In this document: in pieces, positions 5,792 through 13,526 of the stretch | Layout: each line of letters opens with the position of its first letter | Position numbering within the stretch: the first letter of the stretch is position 1 | Assembly: GCA_016208645.1 (NCBI GenBank) | Contig: JACQXP010000123.1 | Location: forward strand, 1-17,026 | Direction: 5' to 3' | DNA: 17,026 nucleotides | Source of the DNA: Candidatus Methylomirabilota bacterium | GTDB lineage: Bacteria; Methylomirabilota; Methylomirabilia; Methylomirabilales; 2-02-FULL-66-22 | The notes under the pieces: generated by a model | What the model saw: only the letters and a program-made list of their open reading frames with translations | Databases searched by the model: none | What the model was told of the DNA's origin: nothing | Program-made: the position numbers and the translations under genes

Positions 5792-6772
5792 ATGCGTTGA
5801 AATGTCCCTGCGAGCCTGATCCTCTCGGTCGCCCTGCTTGGCTTGGCCGGCCCCGCCACGGCCTCTGAGGCGCTGAAGGTGGATTCGGCGCTCCCCGGAT
5901 ACAAATCGGTGAGCGGGGTGTCGGGGAACCTTTCCAGCGTCGGGTCGGATACCCTGAACAACCTGATGACCCTGTGGGCCGAATCGTTCAACAGGTTCTA
6001 CCCGAACGTGAAGATCCAGATTGAGGGAAAGGGCTCCACCACGGCGCCGCCTGCCCTGATTGCGGGGAGCGCGCAGCTCGGTCCCATGTCCCGTCCGATG
6101 AAGGGGACCGAGATAGACCAGTTTGAGAAGAAGTTCGGCTACAAGCCCACGCCCATCCGAACGGCCGTGGACGCCCTGGCGGTCTTCGTGAACAAGGACA
6201 ATCCGATCAAGTGCCTGTCCATGGAGCAGGTAGATGCCATCTTCTCCAAGTCCAGGCGCTCCGGGTACAAAGAGGATATCAAGACCTGGGGGCAGCTAGG
6301 CCTCACCGGTGACTGGGCGGCGCGACCCATCAGCCTCTTCGGCCGCAACTCTGCCTCGGGGACCTACGGGTTCTTCAAGGAACACGCGCTGAAGAACGGC
6401 GATTACAAGGATGAGGTGAAGGAGCAACCCGGGTCGGCGTCGGTGGTTCAGGGTGTCACCGTGGATCGCTACGCCATCGGCTACAGCGGCATCGGCTATA
6501 CTACAGCCGGGGTCCGGGCGGTCCCGATCGCCGAAAAGGCCGGCGCCGCCTGCGTCGAGGCGACGGCGGGGAATGCCTACTCTGGCAAGTACGCCTTGGC
6601 CCGCTTCCTGTATGTGTACATCAACCGGACCCCGGGGAAGGCACTCGATCCGCTGACGCGCGAGTTCATCAAGCTGGTGGTCTCCAGGCAGGGACAGGAG
6701 GTCGTTATCAAGGATGGCTTCTTCCCGATCCCGAACACCATCGCGAAAGAGGAGCTGAACAAGGTCCTGTAA
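5792..6772 (+). CDS. pstS: PstS phosphate-binding protein, with in-frame TGA at codon 3
   Basis: Mature residues show a PstS-family phosphate-binding protein: SVGSDTLNNLMTLWAESF, a GKGSTTAPPALIAGSAQLGPMSRPM stretch, LFGRNSASGTYGFFKEH and FPIPNTIAKEEL. It should capture phosphate outside the membrane and pass it to PstCA. AAAGGAGG (5776-5783) lies eight bases before ATG 5792, clearly the natural start, and the frame then encodes a good signal peptide (LILSVALLGLAG, PATA, cleavage before SEAL). However codon 3 is TGA (5798-5800); family logic suggests an Arg CGA there. The next in-frame start is a TTG at 5843, which has no ribosome-binding site and would lose the signal peptide. The reason could be a sequencing error, a nonsense mutation, or readthrough. 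pstC follows after ten bases. Confidence 0.85.
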
Positions 6773-6782
6773 CGGAGCCCCC

Positions 6783-9053
6783 GTGGCCAACGATACCAAG
6801 GTCTTCGAACCGGGCGAGCCGCTTTCGACGGCTCGCCCGGTCGCTGTTTCCTGGAAGGCGGCCGGACACCGGCTGGTTGTGGACCGTCTCGCCCGGCGCC
6901 TGGTCACCCTGGGGGGCGTGGCGATCATCGGCTCGATTTTTGCCATCCTCTTCGTGATCGCTTCCGAGGTCTACCCGCTCTTCAAGAAGCCGACGGCGTC
7001 CCTGGTACAGACTGTCTCCACCGGCTTCGCGGCTGCCCCCCTGGGTGTGGGGGTGGACGAGTACCGGGAGATCGCCTATCTGGTTGGTCCTTCCGGGATC
7101 CGGTTCCACCGGGTGACGGACGGCTCCCCTTTTCCGGAGATGGCCCTACTGGGCCTGGGGACGGCTCGGGTGGTCTCGACGTCGCCGCTGGGCCGGGGAC
7201 CCTTCGCCCTCGGCCTCTCCGACGGGCGTGTGATCCCCGTCGAGGTCAAGTTCAACGTGGCCTTCCAGGAGGGGAGACGGACGATCACCCCTGACCTGGC
7301 TGCAGGGGACCCGTTCATGGCCGACCCTGCCGGGCGGCCGATCCAGCGGCTGGCCTACGCGGTCACGAAGGCCGGACCGCTCACGGCCGCGGTGGTGGGT
7401 CCCAAAGACATTGTCCTGGTGACGGTCAAGGAGACCAAGGCGCTCATCGGCCCCGCGACGAAGGAGGAGGCGCGCGAGACCCTCGCGGTTCCGGTGGAGG
7501 GCGAGATCAGCGCCGTGGCCCTGGACGGCCGGGGCGAGGACCTGTTCGTCGGCGCGTCCTCTGGGCAGGTGGTGCGGGTTGACCTGCGCGACCCGGCCGC
7601 GCCCAAGGTGGATGAGCCGGTCCTACTCACCAGCCGGACAGGCGTTGGCCTGACCGTCCTGGGGTTCCTGATCGGTGACCGCACCCTCGTCGTGGGTGAC
7701 GCCGCCGGCGCCGTCCGGTCCTTCCAGCTCCTGCAGAGCGATGGTGGCCAGCGCCGCCTGACGAAGATCTATGATTTCGCGCCGCACGTGGCACCCGTGG
7801 TGGCGTTCGCCCCGTCCCGGCGGGACAAGGGCTTCGTCACTGCCGACGCCACTGGCGCCACGCACCTGCAGTACGGGACCACGGGGGAACTGCTCATCGC
7901 GATCCAGGCTGAGGGACAAAAACCCGCGGCGCTGAGCTTTGCGCCCAAGGCGGACGGGCTCCTCCTGGCGGATGGCGGGGGGGGCCTGTCGCATTGGCTG
8001 GTGAATAACCCGCACCCCGAGGCCACGCTTAAGAGCCTCTTCGGCCGCATCTGGTATGAGGGGTACAACGCTCCGGAATACGTCTGGCAATCCACGGGGG
8101 GGACCGACGACTTCGAGGCCAAGTTCAGTCTGGCGCCCCTGATCTACGGGACGCTGAAGGGGACGCTCTACGCTCTCTTTTTCGCCGTGCCCATCGCCCT
8201 CTGCGGGGCGCTGTACGCCTCGCAGTTCATGCATCCGACGCTGAAGGGGGTCCTGAAACCAACAGTGGAGATCATGGCCGCCCTTCCCAGCGTCGTGCTG
8301 GGATTCCTGGCAGGGCTGTGGCTCGCCCCCCAGGTGGAGAAGGTCGTCCCGGGTCTCTTCCTCACGCCCTTCGTGATCCCCCTCATGATCCTGTTGGCCG
8401 TCTTCGGATGGCGATTCGTTCCCGCGGCCTTCCGCCGACGGGTCAGGCCCGGGACCGAGGTGGCGCTGCTGGTCCCCATCGCTCTCCTGGGGGGCTGGCT
8501 CTCCTTCCTGCTCGGCGGGGTTGTCGAACGCCTGTTTCTGTCCGGCGACTACCGGGGATGGTTACTGAGCATGCTGGGCCTCACCTATGACCAGCGAAAC
8601 TCCCTGGTCGTGGGGATCGCCATGGGCTTTGCCGTGATCCCCATCATCTTTACCATTGCCGAGGACTCACTCTCCAACGTCCCCCAACATCTGGTGGCTG
8701 GCTCGCTGGCCCTGGGCGCCACTCGGTGGCAGACGGCGCTCCGGGTCGTGTTCCCCACGGCGAGCCCCGGCATCTTTTCGGCGATCATGATCGGCTTCGG
8801 CCGGGCGGTGGGCGAGACCATGATCGTCCTGATGGCCACGGGCAATACGCCCGTCATGGACTGGAGCATCTTCAACGGGTTCCGGGCGCTCTCGGCCAAT
8901 ATCGCCGTCGAGCTGCCCGAGGCCCCGGTGGGTGGCACGCTCTTCCGCGTGCTGTTCCTGGCGGCGCTCCTGCTCTTCGTGATGACCTTCATCGTGAACA
9001 CGGCAGCCGAGATGGTGCGGTTACGGCTGCGGCGGAAGTACCGCTACCTATGA
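6783..9053 (+). CDS. pstC: PstC phosphate ABC transporter permease, large form
   Basis: At 756 residues it is more than twice the E. coli PstC (about 319). A membrane helix at about 41-66 (LVTLGGVAIIGSIFAILFVIA) is followed by a long soluble region (about 70-430) rich in beta-like repeats such as ISAVALDGRGEDLFVGASSGQVV, reminiscent of a propeller and probably outside the membrane. The permease core (about 450-756) has several helices and a typical EAA loop, DSLSNVPQHLVAGSLALGATRWQTALRVVFP, which contacts PstB. With PstA it forms the phosphate channel. The start is GTG 6783, with GGAG shortly upstream; it follows pstS closely and its stop overlaps the pstA start as ATGA. From memory, enlarged Pst permeases occur in some proteobacteria such as Vibrio and Shewanella. 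Confidence 0.92.
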   Translation: MANDTKVFEPGEPLSTARPVAVSWKAAGHRLVVDRLARRLVTLGGVAIIGSIFAILFVIASEVYPLFKKPTASLVQTVSTGFAAAPLGVGVDEYREIAYLVGPSGIRFHRVTDGSPFPEMALLGLGTARVVSTSPLGRGPFALGLSDGRVIPVEVKFNVAFQEGRRTITPDLAAGDPFMADPAGRPIQRLAYAVTKAGPLTAAVVGPKDIVLVTVKETKALIGPATKEEARETLAVPVEGEISAVALDGRGEDLFVGASSGQVVRVDLRDPAAPKVDEPVLLTSRTGVGLTVLGFLIGDRTLVVGDAAGAVRSFQLLQSDGGQRRLTKIYDFAPHVAPVVAFAPSRRDKGFVTADATGATHLQYGTTGELLIAIQAEGQKPAALSFAPKADGLLLADGGGGLSHWLVNNPHPEATLKSLFGRIWYEGYNAPEYVWQSTGGTDDFEAKFSLAPLIYGTLKGTLYALFFAVPIALCGALYASQFMHPTLKGVLKPTVEIMAALPSVVLGFLAGLWLAPQVEKVVPGLFLTPFVIPLMILLAVFGWRFVPAAFRRRVRPGTEVALLVPIALLGGWLSFLLGGVVERLFLSGDYRGWLLSMLGLTYDQRNSLVVGIAMGFAVIPIIFTIAEDSLSNVPQHLVAGSLALGATRWQTALRVVFPTASPGIFSAIMIGFGRAVGETMIVLMATGNTPVMDWSIFNGFRALSANIAVELPEAPVGGTLFRVLFLAALLLFVMTFIVNTAAEMVRLRLRRKYRYL

Positions 9054-10669
9054 CCCGTTTTTGGAGGAGTGGTGAGCCCTTCATCTGGCTCACCGGCGGG
9101 GCCCAGGCCCTCAGCCTCATCATGGTGGCCGGCCTCATCCTCCTGGTGATGGCGAATGGGCTTGGCTTCTTCTGGCCCTCGGACATCGTGGGCCTGACCC
9201 TCACCGACGGGAAGATGGTCATGGGTCAGGTCACGCAGCGGGAACGGATCCCGCAGCCCGGCGCCCTCCCGGGCACCGCGGACCGGTACCGCATCCAGGT
9301 GAAGGTGGGCAACCGCGACCTGTACGGCGCCGACTTCGTCTGGGTGGAGGAGGCGAAGATCGCGAAGCGGCAGACCCCACGCGATGCGATCCTGATCGAG
9401 CGGCGCGAGTGGGGCAACCTCTACGGTGTTATCAAGGAGGTGAAGGAGGCGGGAAGCCCGGTCGCCCAGGGACCGCAGGCGGGGTGGCTGGCCCTGCAGG
9501 CCCGGGTGCCCGACGCCACTCACGTTGCGAAGGAGATCGTGCGGATCGAGAAGAAAGAGATTGGCGCGATCAACTACGCCCAGGAGCAGATCCGCCTCCG
9601 GCTGAAGAAGCTGGAGCTTCGAGAGATCACCAGTGGCCCCGAGGTGGACCGATTGAAGCAAGAGATGGCCACCTGGCAGGCCAAGTACAAGGACCAGGAG
9701 GCTGCACTGGCCAGGTTGAACCAGAGCCAGACCGCCAGCGTGGTGATCTCGGCCCCCGGGGACAAGGAGAAGGAGCTGCCCCTCACCCAGGTCGTCCGGG
9801 CCTACCGGCCCAATACCATGGGCGTCCTTGCCAAGACGGGCTTCTACCTGGCCAAGGTCTGGGAGTTCGTCAGCGACGACCCCCGGGAGTCCAATACCGA
9901 GGGGGGCGTCTTCCCGGCCATCTTCGGCACAGTGATGATGGTGATGATCATGAGCTTGGTGGTCACGCCACTGGGGGTGCTGGCCGCGTTCTACCTCCGG
10001 GAGTACGCCAGGCAGGGGCCCTTCGTCAGCGCCGTGCGGATCGCGGTGAACAACCTGGCGGGGGTCCCCTCCATCGTCTTCGGGGTCTTCGGGGTAGGGT
10101 TCTTCATCTATTTCGTGGGCGGGACGATCGACCGGACCTTCTTCCCGGAGGCGCTGCCCACGCCGACCTTCGGCACGGGCGGGATCCTCTGGGCTTCACT
10201 CACCTTGGCCCTCCTCACCGTCCCGGTCGTGATCGTGGCCACTGAGGAGGGGCTGGCGGCGATCCCCGGCGGGATGCGCGAGGCCTCTCTCGCCCTCGGG
10301 GCCACCAAGTTCGAGACGACCTGGCGTGTCGTACTTCCGGCCCTGATGCCGTCCATCCTTACGGGACTCATCCTGGCCATGGCCCGGGCGGCCGGCGAGG
10401 TGGCCCCGCTCATGATCACGGGGGTGGTCAAGCTGGCCCCGTCGTTGCCCCTGGACGGCTTCTGGCCATTCTTCCACCTGGAGAGGAAGTTCATGCACCT
10501 CGGGTTCCACATCTACGACGTCGGGTTCCAATCGCCCAACGTGGACGCCGCCCGGCCGATGGTCTTCACCACCGCGATCCTCCTGCTCCTGGTGGTGCTG
10601 GTCCTGAACCTGACGGCGATCCTGATCCGGAACCGCATGCGGAAGCAATACGCCGGGTCGGCCTTCTGA
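9050..10669 (+). CDS. pstA: PstA phosphate ABC transporter permease, large form
   Basis: The 539-residue protein is far longer than the E. coli PstA (about 296). After an N-terminal helix (about 18-37) there is a soluble region containing a charged coiled coil (about 165-225, IRLRLKKLELREITSG and EVDRLKQEMATWQAKYKDQEAALARL). The permease core begins near 290 (FPAIFGTVMMVMIMSLVVTPLGVL) and carries the EAA loop EGLAAIPGGMREASLALGATKFETTWRVVLP plus RAAGEVAPLMITG. ATG 9050 overlaps the pstC TGA, which suggests translational coupling. The long insert matches the enlarged pstC, so the extra parts probably contact each other outside the membrane; this is inference. Confidence 0.92.
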   Translation: MTRFWRSGEPFIWLTGGAQALSLIMVAGLILLVMANGLGFFWPSDIVGLTLTDGKMVMGQVTQRERIPQPGALPGTADRYRIQVKVGNRDLYGADFVWVEEAKIAKRQTPRDAILIERREWGNLYGVIKEVKEAGSPVAQGPQAGWLALQARVPDATHVAKEIVRIEKKEIGAINYAQEQIRLRLKKLELREITSGPEVDRLKQEMATWQAKYKDQEAALARLNQSQTASVVISAPGDKEKELPLTQVVRAYRPNTMGVLAKTGFYLAKVWEFVSDDPRESNTEGGVFPAIFGTVMMVMIMSLVVTPLGVLAAFYLREYARQGPFVSAVRIAVNNLAGVPSIVFGVFGVGFFIYFVGGTIDRTFFPEALPTPTFGTGGILWASLTLALLTVPVVIVATEEGLAAIPGGMREASLALGATKFETTWRVVLPALMPSILTGLILAMARAAGEVAPLMITGVVKLAPSLPLDGFWPFFHLERKFMHLGFHIYDVGFQSPNVDAARPMVFTTAILLLLVVLVLNLTAILIRNRMRKQYAGSAF

Positions 10670-10686
10670 GCCGGAGGAGGTTGTCG

Positions 10687-11538
10687 GTGGCTGCCCTCTT
10701 CAGTCTTCCATTGACGACACAAGGGTTTCGGGTCGATACTGATGTGGGCCGTGACGGCCGTCCGGAGAAGGTGATGCCGACCATTGTGGATCCGATGATC
10801 CAGGTCAAGGAGCTGAACCTGAAGTACGGCGAGGCGCAGGCCCTGTTCAACGTCACGCTGGAGATTCCCCGCCGCAAGGCCACGGCCTTCATCGGACCGT
10901 CGGGCTGCGGGAAGACCACGCTCTTGCGATGTCTGAACCGGTTGAATGACCTCATCGAGAATGTCCACATCAGCGGCACCATCCGGATCGGCGAGACCTA
11001 CGTCTACGACCCGCAGGTGGACGTGTCGGACCTCCGGAAGCGGGTGGGGATGGTCTTCCAGAAATCGAATCCCTTTCCCAAGTCCACCTATGACAACGTG
11101 GCCTTCGGTCCCCGGATCTTCGGCATCCGGAATTCCCGGCTGGACGAGATCGTGGAGCGGAGCCTCCGGGCCGCCGCCCTGTGGGATGAGGTGAAGGACC
11201 GGTTGCACGAGAGCGCGCTCAGCCTCTCGGGCGGACAGCAGCAGCGGCTCTGCATCGCCCGGGCGCTGGCAGTTGAGCCGGAGGTCCTGCTCATGGACGA
11301 GCCCTGCTCCGCCCTGGACCCCATCGCCACTGCCAAGATCGAGGAATTGCTCCATACGCTAAAGAACGAGTACACGATTGTCATCGTCACCCACAACATG
11401 CAGCAGGCCGCTCGGGTGTCGGATTACACCGGGTTCTTCCTCCTGGGTGAGCTGGTGGAGTTCGACGAGACCCCCCGCATCTTCACCAACCCGCGGGACC
11501 GGCGGACAGAAGATTACATCACCGGGCGGTTCGGGTAA
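10687..11538 (+). CDS. pstB: PstB phosphate ABC transporter ATPase
   Basis: The 283-residue protein has all ABC ATPase motifs: Walker A GPSGCGKTT (about 70-78), Q loop MVFQKSNPFPKSTYDNV, signature LSLSGGQQQRLCIARAL, Walker B VLLMDEPCSALDP and the H loop VTHNMQQAARVSDY. The KSNPFPKS and GQQQRLCIARAL phrases are typical of PstB. It powers phosphate import through PstCA. I prefer GTG 10687, since GGAGGAGG ends six bases upstream. The TTG at 10681 is too close to it. ATG 10774, with GGAGAAGG just before it, would remove a 29-residue extension and give the usual PstB length, so it is a real alternative. It lies 17 bases after pstA. Confidence 0.94.
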   Translation: MAALFSLPLTTQGFRVDTDVGRDGRPEKVMPTIVDPMIQVKELNLKYGEAQALFNVTLEIPRRKATAFIGPSGCGKTTLLRCLNRLNDLIENVHISGTIRIGETYVYDPQVDVSDLRKRVGMVFQKSNPFPKSTYDNVAFGPRIFGIRNSRLDEIVERSLRAAALWDEVKDRLHESALSLSGGQQQRLCIARALAVEPEVLLMDEPCSALDPIATAKIEELLHTLKNEYTIVIVTHNMQQAARVSDYTGFFLLGELVEFDETPRIFTNPRDRRTEDYITGRFG

Positions 11539-11560
11539 TCAGCGAAACCCGAATCGCCCG
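11523..11560 (+). terminator. Strong hairpin overlapping the pstB stop codon
   Basis: CGGGCGGTTCGGGT (11523-11536) pairs with ACCCGAATCGCCCG (11547-11560): 14 pairs with one G-U wobble and a ten-base loop. The pstB stop codon starts at the foot of the loop. No T-run follows (TCTCCGTCC), so it may attenuate or protect the pst transcript rather than end it. Confidence 0.55.
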
Positions 11561-11622
11561 TCTCCGTCCGACATCTCACGCCTTCCGGAATGCATCAAAG
11601 CCACAACGGCGAGGAGGGAGAA

Positions 11623-12204
11623 ATGGCTGCAAAGAAGATCCTGATGCTCGTTGGGGATTACGTGGAAGATTACGAGGTGATGGTACCTTTCCAGGCGTTA
11701 CTCATGGTGGGCCACACGGTCCACACAGTCTGTCCCGGGAAGAAGGCTGGTGACAAAATCCGAACGGCGGTGCATGACTTCGAGGGCGATCAGACCTACA
11801 GCGAGAAGCCGGGCCACAACTTCACCCTGAACGCCACCTTCGAGGAAGTGAAAGCGGAAAACTACGACGCGCTGGTTATCCCGGGCGGGCGCGCTCCCGA
11901 GTACATCCGGTTGAACCAGGGGGTACTGAAGGCGGTGCGGCATTTTGCCGAGGCCAACAAGCCCATCGCGGCAGTCTGCCACGGGGCCCAGGTCCTGGCG
12001 GCAGCCGGTGTGATTGAGGGCAGGAGCTGCTCCGCCTACCCGGCAGTAGGTCCGGAGGTGAATCGCGCTGGGGGCAAGTATATGGATATCCCTGTCGACG
12101 CGGCCCACGTGGACGGTAACCTGGTCACAGCGCCGGCCTGGCCGGCTCATCCGGCGTGGTTGGCCAAATTCCTAGACGTACTGGGGACGAAGATTCAGCC
12201 ATAG
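11623..12204 (+). CDS. DJ-1/PfpI family protein
   Basis: The 193-residue protein has the class I glutamine amidotransferase-like fold of DJ-1/PfpI: KKILMLVGDYVEDYEVMVPFQAL, then DALVIPGGRAPEYIR, and the nucleophile elbow with C119 and H120 in AAVCHGAQVLAAAGVI. Acidic E15/D16/E18 lie near the start, where the family places its Glu that polarises the cysteine. Members include proteases, chaperones and glyoxalase III/deglycase-type enzymes acting on methylglyoxal or its adducts. It sits between pstB and phoU, with methylglyoxal synthase just beyond, which makes a methylglyoxal-related role attractive, though that is inference. GGAGGGAG lies just upstream of ATG 11623. Gene-level subfamily cannot be fixed from sequence reading alone. 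Confidence 0.88.
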   Translation: MAAKKILMLVGDYVEDYEVMVPFQALLMVGHTVHTVCPGKKAGDKIRTAVHDFEGDQTYSEKPGHNFTLNATFEEVKAENYDALVIPGGRAPEYIRLNQGVLKAVRHFAEANKPIAAVCHGAQVLAAAGVIEGRSCSAYPAVGPEVNRAGGKYMDIPVDAAHVDGNLVTAPAWPAHPAWLAKFLDVLGTKIQP

Positions 12205-12258
12205 ACCCAGTGTTTCCTTCCGTTTCCTGTCTTGCGTTTCGCGTCGGCGAGGGGTGAG

Positions 12259-12924
12259 ATGCTACGGCACTTTCATGAAGAATTGGAGCAGGTCAAAGAG
12301 AAGACGCTGCGGCTCGGCAGCCTGGTGGAGACGATGGTCGAGCAGGCCGTGGCCTCACTGGTGGACCGGGATTCCCGACTGGCGGAGGAGGTCATTGCCT
12401 CCGATAATCGGGTGGACAGCCTGGACCTCGAGATCGACGAGGACTGCCTTCGCCTCCTGGCCCTCCAACAGCCGGCGGCCAAGGACCTGCGCTTCATCAC
12501 CACGGCCATGAAGATCACTACTGACCTGGAGCGCATGGCGGACCAGGCGGTGAACATCTGCCAGCGGGCCATCGAGCTGAACGAGGAGCCCCAGCTCAAG
12601 CCCTACATTGACATTCCGATCATGAGCCAGCTCTCGCAGAAGATGATGCGGGAGGCTCTGGACGCCTTCGTGCGCCGGGATGCTGACCTGGCCCGCCAGG
12701 TCATCCCAGCCGACAACAAGGTGGACGCTCTGAAGAACCAAGTCTTCCGGGAACTCCTGACTTTCATGATGGAGGATCCACGGACCATCCCCCGCGCCAT
12801 CCGCCTGATCCTGGTATCGCGCCACCTGGAGCGGATCGCCGACCACGCCACCAACATCGCCGAGATGGTTGTATTTCTGGTCGAAGGAAAGAGCATCCGA
12901 CACGCGCCGAAAGAGCCGAGCTAA
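12259..12924 (+). CDS. phoU: PhoU phosphate signalling protein
   Basis: The 221-residue all-helical protein has the usual PhoU length and two repeated three-helix halves. Each half carries an acidic metal-cluster motif: DNRVDSLDLEIDEDC in the first and DNKVDALKNQVFRELL in the second. AAKDLRFITTAMKITTDLERMADQAVNI and HLERIADHATNIAEMVVFL are the family's most recognisable stretches. PhoU connects the Pst transporter to PhoR so that the kinase is silenced when phosphate is plentiful. GAGGGGTGAG precedes ATG 12259; an upstream in-frame TTG at 12232 is less likely. It lies 54 bases after the DJ-1/PfpI gene. With phoR broken, its partner may be another kinase. Confidence 0.95.
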   Translation: MLRHFHEELEQVKEKTLRLGSLVETMVEQAVASLVDRDSRLAEEVIASDNRVDSLDLEIDEDCLRLLALQQPAAKDLRFITTAMKITTDLERMADQAVNICQRAIELNEEPQLKPYIDIPIMSQLSQKMMREALDAFVRRDADLARQVIPADNKVDALKNQVFRELLTFMMEDPRTIPRAIRLILVSRHLERIADHATNIAEMVVFLVEGKSIRHAPKEPS

Positions 12925-13030
12925 CCCTCCCGTCCTTCCAAGACCGCGTGAGGTGAGACAGCGCTGCCGAGGGCCGCGGTCGCCTTTGACCTCCTGAGGC
13001 CAACGCCACCCAATGGAGGGAACGCATCCC

Positions 13031-13411
13031 ATGAGGACGATCGCGCTCATTGCCCACGACAACAAGAAGGTCGACATAGTGTCGTGGGCACAATTCAATA
13101 GGGAAACGTTATCCCGGTTCAGACTGATCGCAACATCCCACACCGGGCAGATGATTCGTCAGAAGGTGGGACTGGAGGTCGAGATGGTCCTGAGCGGAGG
13201 AGAAGGGGGGGATACGCAGATCGCCGCAAGGGTTGCCAGCAAGGAAATAGACGCTGTGTTCTTCTTCGTAGACCCGCTGACCTCCATGCCTCACGATCCG
13301 GACATCCGGGCCTTGATGCGAGTCTGCAACGTGCACAACGTTCCGCTCGCCACCAACCTTGCTGCCGCCGACCTCATCATCACGGGTTTCGCCATGCTCC
13401 GCGAATCCTGA
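13031..13411 (+). CDS. mgsA: Methylglyoxal synthase
   Basis: The 126-residue enzyme converts dihydroxyacetone phosphate into methylglyoxal and free phosphate. All key residues match E. coli MgsA at a constant offset of ten: H9, D61 (catalytic base, in GGEGGDTQIAARV), D81 (in FFFVDPLTSMPHDPD), H88 and D91. ATNLAAADLIITG is also typical. GGAGGG lies nine bases before ATG 13031. It starts 106 bases after phoU on the same strand, with no Pho box or clear promoter between. Known MgsA enzymes are inhibited by phosphate, so placement in a phosphate-starvation locus makes sense: it would recycle phosphate from a glycolytic intermediate. Confidence 0.95.
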   Translation: MRTIALIAHDNKKVDIVSWAQFNRETLSRFRLIATSHTGQMIRQKVGLEVEMVLSGGEGGDTQIAARVASKEIDAVFFFVDPLTSMPHDPDIRALMRVCNVHNVPLATNLAAADLIITGFAMLRES

Positions 13412-13457
13412 ACTTCGCCGATCCCTCACTCGCCCTCGGTGTTTCGTCCTTGTGGGT

Positions 13458-13486
13458 TTGCAGTGCCACCCCACTGTGGGTATAAT
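13458..13486 (+). promoter_or_regulatory. Sigma-70-like promoter for pdxST
   Basis: TTGCAG (13458-13463) and a perfect TATAAT (13481-13486) are separated by 17 bases. The predicted transcription start is about 13493, leaving a leader of some 34 bases before pdxS. It suggests that pdxST is transcribed independently of the Pho genes. Confidence 0.65.
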
Positions 13487-13526
13487 CTCTCACAATGGTC
13501 GGCAGGAAACAGCCAGGAGGAGGATC

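Noticed and set aside
10681..10683. TTG start for pstB
   Set aside because: It touches the GGAGGAGG sequence directly, leaving no spacing; GTG 10687 or ATG 10774 are better.
10513..11355. Long minus-strand open frame opposite pstB
   Set aside because: It is the complementary shadow of pstB and the pstA end, with no recognisable domain.
12205..12258. Repeated TTTCCT/TTTCCTG blocks before phoU considered as a Pho box
   Set aside because: The units do not match CTGTCAT beyond two or three positions, so I do not call a PhoB site.
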